Shown: positions 1-7,564, numbered from the stretch's first letter. The stretch: 52,443 nucleotides of DNA from an uncultured Porphyromonadaceae bacterium (GCA_947177405.1 CAMWUJ010000011.1:1-52443), one strand, 5' to 3'. Notes: generated from the sequence alone by a model not told the origin. Numbers and translations: made by a program.

Positions 1-54
1 CAGAGCACCTGACTCATAATCAGGGAGTCCTTGGTTCAAGCCCAAGTGGGACCA
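1..54 (+). tRNA. tRNA with CAT anticodon, 5' end cut by the window
   Basis: The anticodon arm is visible as stem CCTGA (8-12), loop CTCATAA (13-19) and stem TCAGG (20-24), giving anticodon CAT at 15-17. The T arm is CTTGG/CCAAG around a TTCAAGC loop, followed by the acceptor strand TGGGACC and discriminator A at 54. The 5' acceptor and most of the D arm lie outside the window. CAT can be elongator Met or the lysidine-modified Ile2 isoacceptor; without the 5' half I cannot choose. Confidence 0.93.
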
Positions 55-70
55 CTCCCATCAATTTAAA

Positions 71-97
71 GTCGCTGAACACCAGCGACTTTTATTT
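71..97 (+). terminator. Rho-independent terminator after the tRNA
   Basis: A perfect 7-bp stem GTCGCTG/CAGCGAC with a 5-nt loop is followed by a T-rich tract (TTTTATTTTTA). It lies 17 nt after the tRNA and fits intrinsic termination of that transcript. Confidence 0.85.
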
Positions 98-168
98 TTA
101 TTAATGATTTAAGCCCCCTTTTAAAGGGTCAGCGGATTTTTCCAGTGCATAGCATTTAAATGCCAATC

Positions 169-204
169 GCCCAGGATAATGCAGATGCATCAGTCGGTAC
201 GAGT
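169..204 (+). repeat. 36-bp element, copy A, downstream of the toxin gene
   Basis: This stretch aligns without gaps to 801-836, with about 29 of 36 positions identical. The shared core is AATGCAGA..G.ATCAGTCGG. The two copies are in the same orientation and bracket the toxin-antitoxin pair. In copy A the outer hairpin arms seen in copy B have decayed. Confidence 0.6.
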
Positions 205-207
205 TGG

Positions 208-483
208 TTATTTCTTGAATAGTTCGGAGTGTGAGCCAAGACGAAACAATGCAATCGTATTATTCACCACATCATACCATATCAATAAGAAATCTCCTTC
301 AATATGACATTCAAGGCAGCCGGCATAGTTACCTTGTAATGTGTGTTGCCGATATTTTTCCGGAAGAGGTATCTCATTTCTCAACATATCAAGGACATCA
401 TTCAATGCCTTCAATTTTTTCGGTTGATTGAGGAATCGTTTCAAATCCTTTTTGAACTGGCTGGTATACCTCAGATCTTTCAT
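208..483 (-). CDS. YafQ-family toxin (type II toxin-antitoxin)
   Basis: This 91-residue basic protein has the small RelE/ParE-fold toxin layout. Such toxins cut mRNA on the ribosome and are held inactive by the partner antitoxin. The YafQ signature is easy to see: the block HTLQGNYAGCLECHIEGDFLLIWY, followed near the C terminus by FRLGSHSELF, whose histidine matches the catalytic His of E. coli YafQ. The His of the HTLQ block and the Asp of EGDF are also kept, so the toxin looks intact. Its ATG overlaps the antitoxin stop by 4 nt (480-483), the usual antitoxin-first, translationally coupled arrangement. The length is normal for the family. Confidence 0.9.
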   Translation of the reverse strand: MKDLRYTSQFKKDLKRFLNQPKKLKALNDVLDMLRNEIPLPEKYRQHTLQGNYAGCLECHIEGDFLLIWYDVVNNTIALFRLGSHSELFKK

Positions 484-731
484 AATCCCATTGATTTAAG
501 CATGGCTTCAACGCTTGAAGTATCAATAGGTCCTTCCAGCTTACCGGCCTTTGCTTCTTCAAAAGCAGCTTTTGTGATCTCATTGGGTTCATGATAGACG
601 GCATCCAAAAGTATGCCTTCTACATAGTTGTTAAGACTTCTGCGATCCTTAGCAGCAAGTTCCTTCAGTCTATCGAGCAAATACGTCGGCAGACGGAACA
701 CATGGGCTTTCTTTTCTAACGCTAAATCCAT
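480..731 (-). CDS. Antitoxin partner of the YafQ-type toxin
   Basis: This 83-residue protein has an N-terminal segment (about 5-45, KAHVFRLPTYLLDRLKELAAKDRRSLNNYVEGIL) that reads as a ribbon-helix-helix DNA-binding domain: a short beta strand followed by two helices. The acidic C-terminal half (EEAKAGKLEGPIDTSSVEAMLKSMGL) would be the toxin-wrapping tail. It precedes the toxin and overlaps it by 4 nt. A perfect 12-bp palindrome one base upstream of the ATG fits autorepression by the antitoxin or the complex. The function is inferred from position and fold; the exact antitoxin family (RelB/DinJ-like or another RHH group) is uncertain. Confidence 0.82.
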   Translation of the reverse strand: MDLALEKKAHVFRLPTYLLDRLKELAAKDRRSLNNYVEGILLDAVYHEPNEITKAAFEEAKAGKLEGPIDTSSVEAMLKSMGL

Positions 732-758
732 AATGATATCATTTAGACTACAAAGTTA
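732..758 (-). promoter_or_regulatory. Promoter and palindromic operator of the toxin-antitoxin operon
   Basis: Reading the minus strand, TAACTTTG (complement of 751-758) matches the Bacteroidota -7 element TAnnTTTG. Between it and the antitoxin ATG lies the perfect palindrome AATGATATCATT (732-743). This would place an antitoxin-bound operator in the 5' untranslated region, against the start codon. Confidence 0.6.
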
Positions 759-800
759 TTACAATATATAATCAAAAACAAATTTCTTGATAATAATTTA

Positions 801-836
801 TCGCCCCGGCAAATGCAGAAGGATCAGTCGGGGCGA
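801..836 (+). repeat. 36-bp element, copy B, upstream of the antitoxin gene
   Basis: This is the partner of the copy at 169-204. Here the ends form a perfect 7-bp stem, CGCCCCG/CGGGGCG, around a 20-nt loop that holds the conserved core. Nothing in it is coding. It could be a dispersed palindromic unit or a flank of the toxin-antitoxin insertion. Confidence 0.6.
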
Positions 837-978
837 ATAAACCCAATACTATTCATCAACCTTTTTTGTTTAAAACCTGTTAAATAAAATAGATGAGTTC
901 AGGCGCAGCTGGGTTTATTCAATGCAGCAGGGTTTATAGAATAAGGACTTTAATTAATATTCTCAAATCTTCTCTATT

Positions 979-1347
979 ATGAATATCTTCCTAAATTTAA
1001 TATGGGTAATTTTCGGAGGTGCGATGATTGCCATTGAATATGCTATCTCCAGTGTGCTGATGATGATTACCATTGTTGGTATTCCTTTCGGAATTCAGAC
1101 CATGAAGCTCGCCATGGTTGCCCTCTGGCCTTTTGGCACAGATATTTATAGTGATGAATGGCCGTCAGGATGTTTTGCCGGAATAATGAATGTTATTTGG
1201 TGGTTTGTCGGCGGCTTTGTAATTGCTCTCACCCATTTGGGGTGGGGATTGTTATTCTGTATCACTATTGTTGGAATTCCATTTGGTATGCAGCATTTCA
1301 AACTTATGAAATTAGCGCTCTTCCCATTTGGGAAAACAGTGGGGTAA
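979..1347 (+). CDS. YccF-domain inner-membrane protein
   Basis: This very hydrophobic 122-residue protein is built from two similar halves, each ending in a glycine-proline turn: TIVGIPFGIQTMKLA (about 33-47) and TIVGIPFGMQHFKLMKLALFPFG near the C terminus. The duplicated IVGIPFG motif is the hallmark of the YccF family (PF03733), integral inner-membrane proteins of unknown function. Three to four membrane segments are expected. The length fits the family. The gene stands alone, with more than 150 nt free on both sides. The ATG has no Shine-Dalgarno site, as usual here. Confidence 0.88.
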   Translation: MNIFLNLIWVIFGGAMIAIEYAISSVLMMITIVGIPFGIQTMKLAMVALWPFGTDIYSDEWPSGCFAGIMNVIWWFVGGFVIALTHLGWGLLFCITIVGIPFGMQHFKLMKLALFPFGKTVG

Positions 1348-1517
1348 TCAGCATATTCACAAGTCGTAGACTCAGGATCCGAGTAAAACTACCGGCGGGC
1401 TAAAAATGGTATATACTCCTCGCAGACTCCTCATAATATTCTAATATACACAGGAATTACATAAAACTTGACTCATAACAATAATAATTGGATTGTATAT
1501 TTTTGAATTTTGCACTT

Positions 1518-3098
1518 ATGGCTAAAAAGAAAAAGAAATCAAAAGGTAGCGCAAGCAAACCCATATCAGATAAACGATTCATAATGGAAAAGGCACGCAG
1601 TCTGCCTATCTATAGATGCTATGTCACTGAGGATTGGGAAAAAACGGGAATGGCACAGGTCATCATTGCAAGGGAGAGAGCAAACGGTAATCTTTGCGTA
1701 GGAATGTACTTATGTGATACATGGTGTCTTGGTGTAAAAGACGCTTACGGCATGGTCAATATCACCAAAGAGGAATTCGAGAGAGAAGTAATAGATCCTA
1801 ACCCTTACCTCAAAGAATGTGATTACGTTTATGCGCATAATCTGGTGTATGGAGCAGAAGCCTTTGCCGCAGATGCGGCCATCGACCCGCATCCCGACTT
1901 TTCTCTATGGGGTCACATCCTTGAAGAGGATACAGATGATATTCCGCTTATAGAAATGGAATTCGGAGATGAGGGGAAGTATCATTTAGTGGCTCCAAAG
2001 GGATCAAAAGAAGCTCTCTATGCTCCCGGCCTTAAAGAAAGACTGGGAGAAGATTTCATATGTAATATCGGCTACAGAGAGGGGATTCTCAATGATGAGG
2101 AGAGCGATGATGATATGGACTACTATGATGAATACGATTATGAGGATGAGGAGGAGGAAAGAGCATATTCCGAGTTTGAAAGGATTATGTCAGAAAATGC
2201 GCCGAAATCAATGGAGGAATTGCTTCAAAGAATGACCGATGGTTTTAAGAAGACTCAGGATGAGGATCAACGCCATCCCGATGAGCTGTATTCATATCAA
2301 CATCCTTCTTATCCAGCCAAGCTTGAGATAAAGCATAAATTTATTGCTGAGGAATTCAAGAAACCATCCAATAGTCTGGATCTTCCCACTAAAATCATCG
2401 ATCGTATCTTAGATATTCCTAAAGAAGAAGTCGTTGATGACCTAAGCAAGATCATCATGTACACAATAGGGAAAACATGGAAAGCTATTGATGAGGATAC
2501 TCTCGAATGGACAAATGATGATACTATCATCCACTCACTTCTTTTTTTGTCACAAATCGGTGACCCGGCAGGATTAGATGCAGTGATGGAGGTGATGCGT
2601 CAGGATAATGCGTTCCGCGAATTCCATATGGGTGACTCTGATACTATGATCTTGCCCAATGCATTGTATCTCACCGGTCGTACACGTACTGATATTCTCG
2701 AGGAATTCCTTATGCACCCCGGCTTCGAAGGATATGCCAAGGAATTTGTTTCAGATGCCCTATCATACATTGCAATCGTAGAACCTGAACGGCGCCCCGA
2801 GATAATAGAAATCTATAGACGCTATCTCAACTTCATGCAAGAGAATATCCCTTCGCAAAACGGATGCTCCGGCTACGTAGCAGGGGTTATAATCGGCAAC
2901 TTGATTGACATCAAAGCCATCGAGCTCCTCCCTGAGATCAAGAGACTGCATGATAGCGGCTATGTGAATCTGAATCTATGCGGCCCATACGAGGAGGTGG
3001 AGAAAGAGATCAAATCCCCCAAAAAGCCGTTATCAAAGTTCGATTTCAAAGATATTAAGGATATGTATAAGAGTCTGAAACGAACGTTCAAAGATTAA
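1518..3098 (+). CDS. Uncharacterised conserved protein with lysine-rich start and acidic tract
   Basis: I do not recognise a named domain. I chose the ATG at 1518 (526 residues, MAKKKKKSKG) over an in-frame TTG at 1488 because a -7-like TATTTTTG lies just upstream and the TTG would fall before it. The N-terminal region (about 15-110) looks globular (LPIYRCYVTEDW, GMAQVIIARERANGNLCVGMYLCDTWCLGVKD). A strongly acidic Asp/Glu/Tyr stretch follows near residues 195-220. The C-terminal half is helical and resembles HEAT-like packing (LPNALYLTGRTRTDILEEFLM, FVSDALSYIAIVEPE). There is no signal peptide, so it is probably cytoplasmic. Similar proteins are, to my memory, widespread hypotheticals in Bacteroidota. 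A hairpin terminator follows. Confidence 0.75.
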   Translation: MAKKKKKSKGSASKPISDKRFIMEKARSLPIYRCYVTEDWEKTGMAQVIIARERANGNLCVGMYLCDTWCLGVKDAYGMVNITKEEFEREVIDPNPYLKECDYVYAHNLVYGAEAFAADAAIDPHPDFSLWGHILEEDTDDIPLIEMEFGDEGKYHLVAPKGSKEALYAPGLKERLGEDFICNIGYREGILNDEESDDDMDYYDEYDYEDEEEERAYSEFERIMSENAPKSMEELLQRMTDGFKKTQDEDQRHPDELYSYQHPSYPAKLEIKHKFIAEEFKKPSNSLDLPTKIIDRILDIPKEEVVDDLSKIIMYTIGKTWKAIDEDTLEWTNDDTIIHSLLFLSQIGDPAGLDAVMEVMRQDNAFREFHMGDSDTMILPNALYLTGRTRTDILEEFLMHPGFEGYAKEFVSDALSYIAIVEPERRPEIIEIYRRYLNFMQENIPSQNGCSGYVAGVIIGNLIDIKAIELLPEIKRLHDSGYVNLNLCGPYEEVEKEIKSPKKPLSKFDFKDIKDMYKSLKRTFKD

Positions 3099-3123
3099 GA
3101 CTCCTTTCCACAAAAAATGTTAT

Positions 3124-3167
3124 AATGCCGGAGTAGCAGATGCACCTCCGGCATTAGCAAGTTTTAT
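3124..3167 (+). terminator. Likely terminator after the acidic protein gene
   Basis: A perfect 9-bp stem AATGCCGGA/TCCGGCATT (3124-3132 and 3147-3155) with a 14-nt loop is followed by AGCAAGTTTTATT. The T-tract is weak and offset, so termination efficiency is uncertain. Confidence 0.55.
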
Positions 3168-3456
3168 TGAATGAGGTTGTCTAAGTTTACCTTTACCTTC
3201 CTCCTGCAGGAGAACGGTCGGCGTGCCATAACATCTACTGTAAGCATACGGTGAAGCACGTTTTACACCTCAAGAGATAATTGCGCCACATTGACGGCCG
3301 CAGCCGACGCAGTGCTTCAATCGGCTCCATCATCCACACTCCCCCTGATCACACTCGCCGTCACAGCATGAAAAAGTGTCTTATAATTACAACTTGACAT
3401 TTTGAGAATCTTAATATTACAATTCCGGAGTTTTTGTAATATCCCTATAAAAAATT
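3168..3456. other. Non-coding stretch, no clear function
   Basis: I see no convincing reading frame here. The stretch holds a 12-bp palindrome, CTCCTGCAGGAG (3201-3212), and an inverted pair ATTACAA/TTGTAAT around 3416-3440, neither of which suggests a specific job. The base composition of 3200-3370 is richer in G+C than normal intergenic DNA in the window, so it may be decayed coding sequence. Confidence 0.4.
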
Positions 3457-3488
3457 TTTGGTGTTTTTTTCGATGCTATATAATTTTG
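3457..3488 (+). promoter_or_regulatory. Bacteroidota-type promoter before a small secreted-peptide gene
   Basis: TTTG (3457-3460), a 20-bp spacer and TAATTTTG (3481-3488) match the TTTG/TAnnTTTG consensus exactly. The predicted start of transcription near 3495 leaves a leader of about 64 nt before the ATG at 3559. Confidence 0.6.
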
Positions 3489-3558
3489 CGCTGTCAGAAA
3501 ACTCCTTGCAAGGTCGCTCTGCTGGCAATTTACAGTCATCAACTAAAAAAACCAAACT

Positions 3559-3703
3559 ATGAAAACAATCTTACTTATCGCGGCACTTATCGGTATCTCC
3601 GCTATCGACATCCCTTCGCGCTCCTTATAAAGCTTCGGAGGTAAAGGGACAGGAGAAAATGGATTCCGTAGTGCGCACATCAGTCGACGGAAAGCCTGTC
3701 TGA
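3559..3703 (+). pseudogene. Frameshifted remnant of a small secreted-protein gene
   Basis: The ATG at 3559 opens a classic signal peptide, MKTILLIAALIGISA, but the frame closes after 23 codons. Moving to the neighbouring frame around 3610 gives a second stretch with ordinary protein character, RAPYKASEVKGQEKMDSVV and then RTSVDGKPV, which stops at 3703. One inserted or lost base would join them into a peptide of about 48 residues. The reading stops only 9 bases before an IS-like palindrome, so the gene may also have been cut short by an insertion. A good promoter upstream argues that it was once expressed. A functional 23-residue peptide remains possible. Confidence 0.45.
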
Positions 3704-3712
3704 ATCTGAACT

Positions 3713-3748
3713 GCACCCCAAAAGTTTTACACAAAACTTTTGGAGTGC
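3713..3748. repeat. IS-end-like palindrome
   Basis: The arms GCACCCCAAAAGTTTT (3713-3728) and AAAACTTTTGGAGTGC (3733-3748) pair at 15 of 16 positions around ACAC. The arm sequence TGCACCCCAAAAGTT resembles, from memory, the terminal repeats of IS3-type elements of Bacteroidota, so this may be two abutting IS ends. It could also act as a terminator for the convergent reductase gene. Confidence 0.45.
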
Positions 3749-3773
3749 TTTAACATATTTTGTTGATTGAGGT

Positions 3774-4313
3774 CTAAAATTTCTCGGCAAGGGCGGCAGC
3801 CTGATTACAACCGTCTGTTTTCTCAATATCACCTTCTACGAATACTCCGGGAACAAGTACTTCGCCTACAATATCCCATTTGAGCAAGGCGGCAGTGCGC
3901 TCCATCGGTATTTTCACCCCGTCCATTACTGACATATCATGTTCCTCGCAACAGCAGATGAGTCCCATCTTCTTTCCTTGGATAGGTTTCTCAGCTACAC
4001 AGAATGAAAAAACTCGGTCGATCACACCCTTTATCTGTGAGGGGATTGAATACCAATACACGGGCATTGCATATATCACGGCGTCGGCATCTAAAATATG
4101 TGGCGCGATAATATTGAAATCATCGTCAAATGAACAAGCCTTGCCGGTCTTGAAACATGACATACACGCATGGCATCCGCCGATGTTCATCATAGCCGCA
4201 TCAAAACGCACAACTTCGTGACCTTTCGCCTCTGCAGCCTTGATGAAGGCATCTACCATAGCGAATGTATTTCCTTTCTTACGTGGACTGCCTGTTATTA
4301 CCGTGATTTTCAT
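3774..4313 (-). CDS. Flavodoxin-fold NAD(P)H-dependent FMN reductase
   Basis: This 179-residue cytoplasmic protein begins MKITVITGSPRKKGNTFAM. The GSPRKKGNT loop is the FMN-phosphate-binding signature of the NADPH-dependent FMN reductase / iron-sulfur flavoprotein group. A CHACMSCFKTGKACSFDDDF segment (about 47-66) carries the clustered cysteines typical of this subgroup. The motif PVYWYSIPSQIKGVIDR is the conserved flavin-contact region. It likely reduces small electrophiles or quinones at the expense of NAD(P)H. The ATG overlaps the stop of the NTF2-like gene by 4 nt, so the two form an operon. The divergent HxlR gene, whose family typically senses reactive electrophiles, is the probable regulator. 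Confidence 0.85.
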   Translation of the reverse strand: MKITVITGSPRKKGNTFAMVDAFIKAAEAKGHEVVRFDAAMMNIGGCHACMSCFKTGKACSFDDDFNIIAPHILDADAVIYAMPVYWYSIPSQIKGVIDRVFSFCVAEKPIQGKKMGLICCCEEHDMSVMDGVKIPMERTAALLKWDIVGEVLVPGVFVEGDIEKTDGCNQAAALAEKF

Positions 4314-4693
4314 TTTTTTATTGTGTTTGAGTTTTGATTATAGGCTTTTGCCACGCATTTCCATTCGCCATCAAGTTTGAGAAGAAGCAGGAAATCGGTG
4401 AAATCTATGCTACCACCCCACCCTTCTTCAAGCACACGCACCACAGCCACCGTCTCTTCAACGGCAAGCACGTCGATACGAGCCTTGAACTCAGCTCCTG
4501 CGCCAACGGTATCAACATTATGGTAGAACTGATCGATTGAACCACGTTCTACTGTTCCGTTAAGAATACCGAACAGCACGGCATCGTCGGTAAACAGAGT
4601 CTTTGCATACTGACTGTTGCCCTCGGCAACACTCTTTACAAACTTTTCGGCAGCTTTAGCCACTGCCTCGTATTCTTTAATCAGGTCTCTCAT
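4310..4693 (-). CDS. NTF2-like (SnoaL/lumazine-binding-type) protein
   Basis: This 127-residue protein has the alpha+beta-cone pattern: an N-terminal helix (YEAVAKAAEKFVKSVAEGN), then a strand region AVLFGILNGTVERGSIDQFYHNVD, ending in LLLLKLDGEWKCVAKAYN. The closing GEWKCVAKAY strand is very typical of the putative lumazine-binding / NTF2-like proteins seen beside reductases in Bacteroidota. No catalytic residues can be assigned. It is the first gene of the divergent operon, is translationally coupled to the FMN reductase, and is probably repressed by the HxlR protein encoded on the other strand. Confidence 0.78.
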   Translation of the reverse strand: MRDLIKEYEAVAKAAEKFVKSVAEGNSQYAKTLFTDDAVLFGILNGTVERGSIDQFYHNVDTVGAGAEFKARIDVLAVEETVAVVRVLEEGWGGSIDFTDFLLLLKLDGEWKCVAKAYNQNSNTIKK

Positions 4694-4754
4694 ATCTTTA
4701 TATGTTGTTGGTTGATTTTACGGATGCGAAATTACAATAGTAATATCTATAAAT

Positions 4755-4829
4755 CAAGTACCGAAAAATTTTTCATATACCGAAAATTTTTTCGGTACTT
4801 GGAAATTAGGGAGTTATTGACTAACTTTG
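4755..4829. promoter_or_regulatory. Divergent control region with three half-sites, likely HxlR operator
   Basis: The outer arms CAAGTACCG (4755-4763) and CGGTACTTG (4793-4801) are perfect inverted repeats, extended inward by A/T runs. A third half-site TACCGAAAA at 4778-4786 pairs with the same right arm to give a second, tighter palindrome. The forward -7 element TAACTTTG is at 4822-4829, which places the right arm over the -33 region. Binding there would block the HxlR gene and probably also the divergent operon. Confidence 0.7.
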
Positions 4830-4856
4830 AAGTCGGAAATAAAGTATAAATTACCG

Positions 4857-5213
4857 ATGGCATACGAAAAGAAAATTCCTGTGGATCTTGATTGTCCACT
4901 CAGGCTGACTATGAGTCTTATTGAATCAAAATGGAAATCATGTATTCTGGATGAATTGAGAAATGGCAACCCAAAGCGCCCAAGCGAAATACATAAATGT
5001 CTGCCTGAAGCTGCCCCACGGGTTCTTGATATACAACTAAAGGAAATGGTGGAGGATGGACTCGTAGAAAAGACAATCTATCCGGAACTTCCACCACGAT
5101 CCGAATATAACATCACAGAACTTGGATTGTCGCTCATTCCAATCATTGACCTGATGCTAAAATGGGGCAAGGAGCATTTCGATATTTTCGAACGCAAATT
5201 CGGAAGGAAATAA
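4857..5213 (+). CDS. HxlR-family winged-helix transcriptional regulator
   Basis: This 118-residue protein has the HxlR core: CPLRLTMSLIESKWKSCILDELRNGNPKRPSEIHKCLPEAAPRVLDIQLKEMVEDGLVEKTIYPELPPRSEYNITELG. This corresponds to a winged helix-turn-helix with a recognition helix around residues 50-65 and the wing PELPPRSEYNITELG. The cysteine before the domain (DCPLRLT) is the position used for electrophile or disulphide sensing in several HxlR proteins. I chose ATG 4857 over an in-frame TTG at 4827 because that TTG lies inside the -7 element. The gene is divergent from the reductase operon, and the palindromes between them make autoregulation and control of the reductase likely. Confidence 0.88.
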   Translation: MAYEKKIPVDLDCPLRLTMSLIESKWKSCILDELRNGNPKRPSEIHKCLPEAAPRVLDIQLKEMVEDGLVEKTIYPELPPRSEYNITELGLSLIPIIDLMLKWGKEHFDIFERKFGRK

Positions 5214-5467
5214 TTTCTTTATCGCTTAATTATTTAAAGCTCTATCCACTAAAAAATGGTATATATTCCGATATCTTGGTTAGGTAAAAGAGTCTCTATT
5301 CCTGTCATCATATCATATCCGGTAGCTTTCAGCCATTCTGTTATCATGGAGGCGGCATTGGATGGCTGAGACTCCATCCACTAAAGTTGTGTTGAAAATT
5401 AAACATTAGAAGTATTTTAAACTTGTATTTTTTCATAAATTTGCATCGTATTATTTTTGCAATTAAC

Positions 5468-6415
5468 ATGAAGCGTAATTTTTTTAAATATATCTTTATT
5501 TCTGTCATATCTATATCCACAGCTTTTGGAGTTTACTCCATAGCTTCAGAATCAGCGAAACGGCAAAACAATTCCACAGTCATCTCGAAACCGGAGCACA
5601 CCATCGGCTTAACTGATTTGTCAGGATACCGTTTTCATTGTGATGAAGACACTTCCGAAATCGAATCCATGTTATCCAAGTTAGCTCCTCTTAACAACCG
5701 TCCTCTCAATGAAATAGTGGTAGCGGCTGCCGGATTGTTGGAAGGTCGTCCCTACATAGGAAAAACTTTGGAAGGAGATACGGAGGAATTGGTAATAAAT
5801 GTTGATGGTCTCGATTGTGTTACATTTGTAGAAAATTGTTTCGCTTTAGCAAAAGCCACCGCCTCAGGATCTTCTACATGGCACGATGTGGCGCGCAACC
5901 TTGAAAACCTACGGTATAGAGATGGCGTTAGAAAAGACTTTTCCTCTCGTTTGCATTACACCACTGATTGGATTGCCGACAACATCAAGCGCGGCAATCT
6001 CCGGGAAGTAACCACTTCCATTCCGGGTTATAAGACCATTCTTAAAACCCTTGATTTCATGACCACCCATAGAGATCTCTATCCTGCAATGGGAGATGAG
6101 GAGATATATCGGAAGTGTAAAGAGAATGAACACAGCCTACGGTCAGTTCAAATCCCTTATGTGAGTCGTTACGATTCTGATAATCCGGAGGTGGCTGAGG
6201 TATTGGAAGATGGCGACATGATATCATTTGTCAGCAATGTAGATGGGCTGGATTCAAGTCATGTCGCGCTTATTCGTATTATAGATGGTCAACCTTATAT
6301 GATACATGCCTCTACCAAGAAAGGGAAGGTTGTGTTCGAAACCACTCCCCTATACCGCTATTTCAAGAAATCCAACCGATCCGCTCCCGGATTCCGGGTG
6401 GTCCGTTTGATTTGA
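5468..6415 (+). CDS. DUF1460 (amidase-like, NlpC/P60-type) exported protein
   Basis: This protein of about 315 residues has an N-terminal membrane signal (FFKYIFISVISISTAFGVYSIA). The core is recognisable as DUF1460 (PF07313): GRPYIGKTLEGDTEELVINVDGLDCVTFVEN contains the nucleophilic cysteine, and SSHVALIRIIDGQPYMIHAS the histidine region. Family structures show a papain-like cell-wall amidase fold, so peptidoglycan peptide cleavage in the periplasm is the likely role. I chose the ATG at 5468 over a TTG at 5423, because the -7 element TAAATTTG sits at 5436-5443. The gene ends 6 nt from the stop of the convergent esterase gene. Confidence 0.87.
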   Translation: MKRNFFKYIFISVISISTAFGVYSIASESAKRQNNSTVISKPEHTIGLTDLSGYRFHCDEDTSEIESMLSKLAPLNNRPLNEIVVAAAGLLEGRPYIGKTLEGDTEELVINVDGLDCVTFVENCFALAKATASGSSTWHDVARNLENLRYRDGVRKDFSSRLHYTTDWIADNIKRGNLREVTTSIPGYKTILKTLDFMTTHRDLYPAMGDEEIYRKCKENEHSLRSVQIPYVSRYDSDNPEVAEVLEDGDMISFVSNVDGLDSSHVALIRIIDGQPYMIHASTKKGKVVFETTPLYRYFKKSNRSAPGFRVVRLI

Positions 6416-6421
6416 TATCGG

Positions 6422-7564
6422 TTACCTTTTAATCAATCTTTTACCTCTCGCAATGTATAAGCCTGCCGGAAGATGATCATAATCGTGAAACGGATAGATC
6501 TTCCCCGACAGGTCATAGATGAAAGCATCTTTAGATGAATCCACTGCATCAGCGGCTATCTCCATAACTTCGGCTGAATCTATCGCAGATTTCGACAGAA
6601 GAAATTTCAGCGGAATCTTCACCCGCTGTTGCCAGTACCATTCATTATGTCCGGCACCCTTGGCATCATACACATATAGCTGGCCATTCTCCTCTGTATA
6701 TCCCTTAGTGCGCACAATTTCACGGGCCTCGACTTCATATTTGAGGTAACCGGCATCCCAATCCTTCGTGCCTTGATCCATATACAGACGGTGGATACCA
6801 TCTGTAGGAAGATGATCACTTAAATATTGGAGAATGGCATTCGCACAAATCTCATCATCATTCATTGTATAGTCAGCATTAAGGCTCAGCGAACCTATCC
6901 AATGTGTGGAAAGACAAGCAGCTCCCCCAAATATCTCGGGATACTCACAAAGAAGATATATTGAAGCCAATCCCCCCATGCTCGACCCCATTGCGAATGT
7001 AGTCGTAACCCCCGGGGCCGTTTCATACAAAGTATCTATAAGAGGTTTGAGCTCTGTGGCCACAAAGGCGGCCTCTTCATTTCCTAAGAATATATCTTTA
7101 CACGTGTCGTAGATAAACGTATTTTCCCTATCTTCCGGAGAAATATAATCAAGAGCATTTTCCGGGAAATAGTCATTGGGACGCAACCCTTCTGATCCTC
7201 TGTTATTGATGCCCACCACAATTGGCATTACAAAATCCGGATCGTTCGCCAATTGGACACAAGCCTTATCGATAGCCCATGGCACTCCTGCAAATGAAAA
7301 TGAGGCATCAAAGAGATTCTGCCCATCGTGAGCATAAACCACCGGGTATCTCTTACCATCGTCTTTCGCATATTGTGAAGGAGTCCATACATCAACTATT
7401 ATTTTCCCTCCCAAATATTCCGAATCCACTGCCATCCGGGTTATATTGCCATACGACGAAGCCGGTGTCCCGGTGTCAATTATATCATATTGGGGTAGTT
7501 GCGCGGATGCTGATGCACAAATGGAAAGCACGGATAGTATAATTGAATATTTAATTACATTCAT
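6422..7564 (-). CDS. Secreted esterase (PF00756-type) with a probable T9SS sorting tail
   Basis: This protein of about 380 residues has a signal peptide (YSIILSVLSICASASAQ) and an alpha/beta-hydrolase body of the esterase D / trilactone-hydrolase type. YPVVYAHDGQNLFD is the conserved front strand, GSSMGGLASIYL the nucleophile elbow with serine in GxSxG, and GAGHNEWYW the catalytic-histidine region. The last 35 residues (FIYDLSGKIYPF, then LPAGLYIARGKRLIKR) look like the short C-terminal sorting domain used by the type IX secretion system, whose PorU and PorV genes lie in this window. I chose the ATG at 7564 because it opens the signal peptide directly; the longer frame adds 19 residues from an alternative start. 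The substrate is unknown. Confidence 0.82.
   Translation of the reverse strand: MNVIKYSIILSVLSICASASAQLPQYDIIDTGTPASSYGNITRMAVDSEYLGGKIIVDVWTPSQYAKDDGKRYPVVYAHDGQNLFDASFSFAGVPWAIDKACVQLANDPDFVMPIVVGINNRGSEGLRPNDYFPENALDYISPEDRENTFIYDTCKDIFLGNEEAAFVATELKPLIDTLYETAPGVTTTFAMGSSMGGLASIYLLCEYPEIFGGAACLSTHWIGSLSLNADYTMNDDEICANAILQYLSDHLPTDGIHRLYMDQGTKDWDAGYLKYEVEAREIVRTKGYTEENGQLYVYDAKGAGHNEWYWQQRVKIPLKFLLSKSAIDSAEVMEIAADAVDSSKDAFIYDLSGKIYPFHDYDHLPAGLYIARGKRLIKR

Noticed and set aside
4827-4856. TTG start extending the HxlR protein by ten residues
   Set aside because: The TTG is part of the TAACTTTG -7 element of the promoter, so it cannot be transcribed as a start codon.
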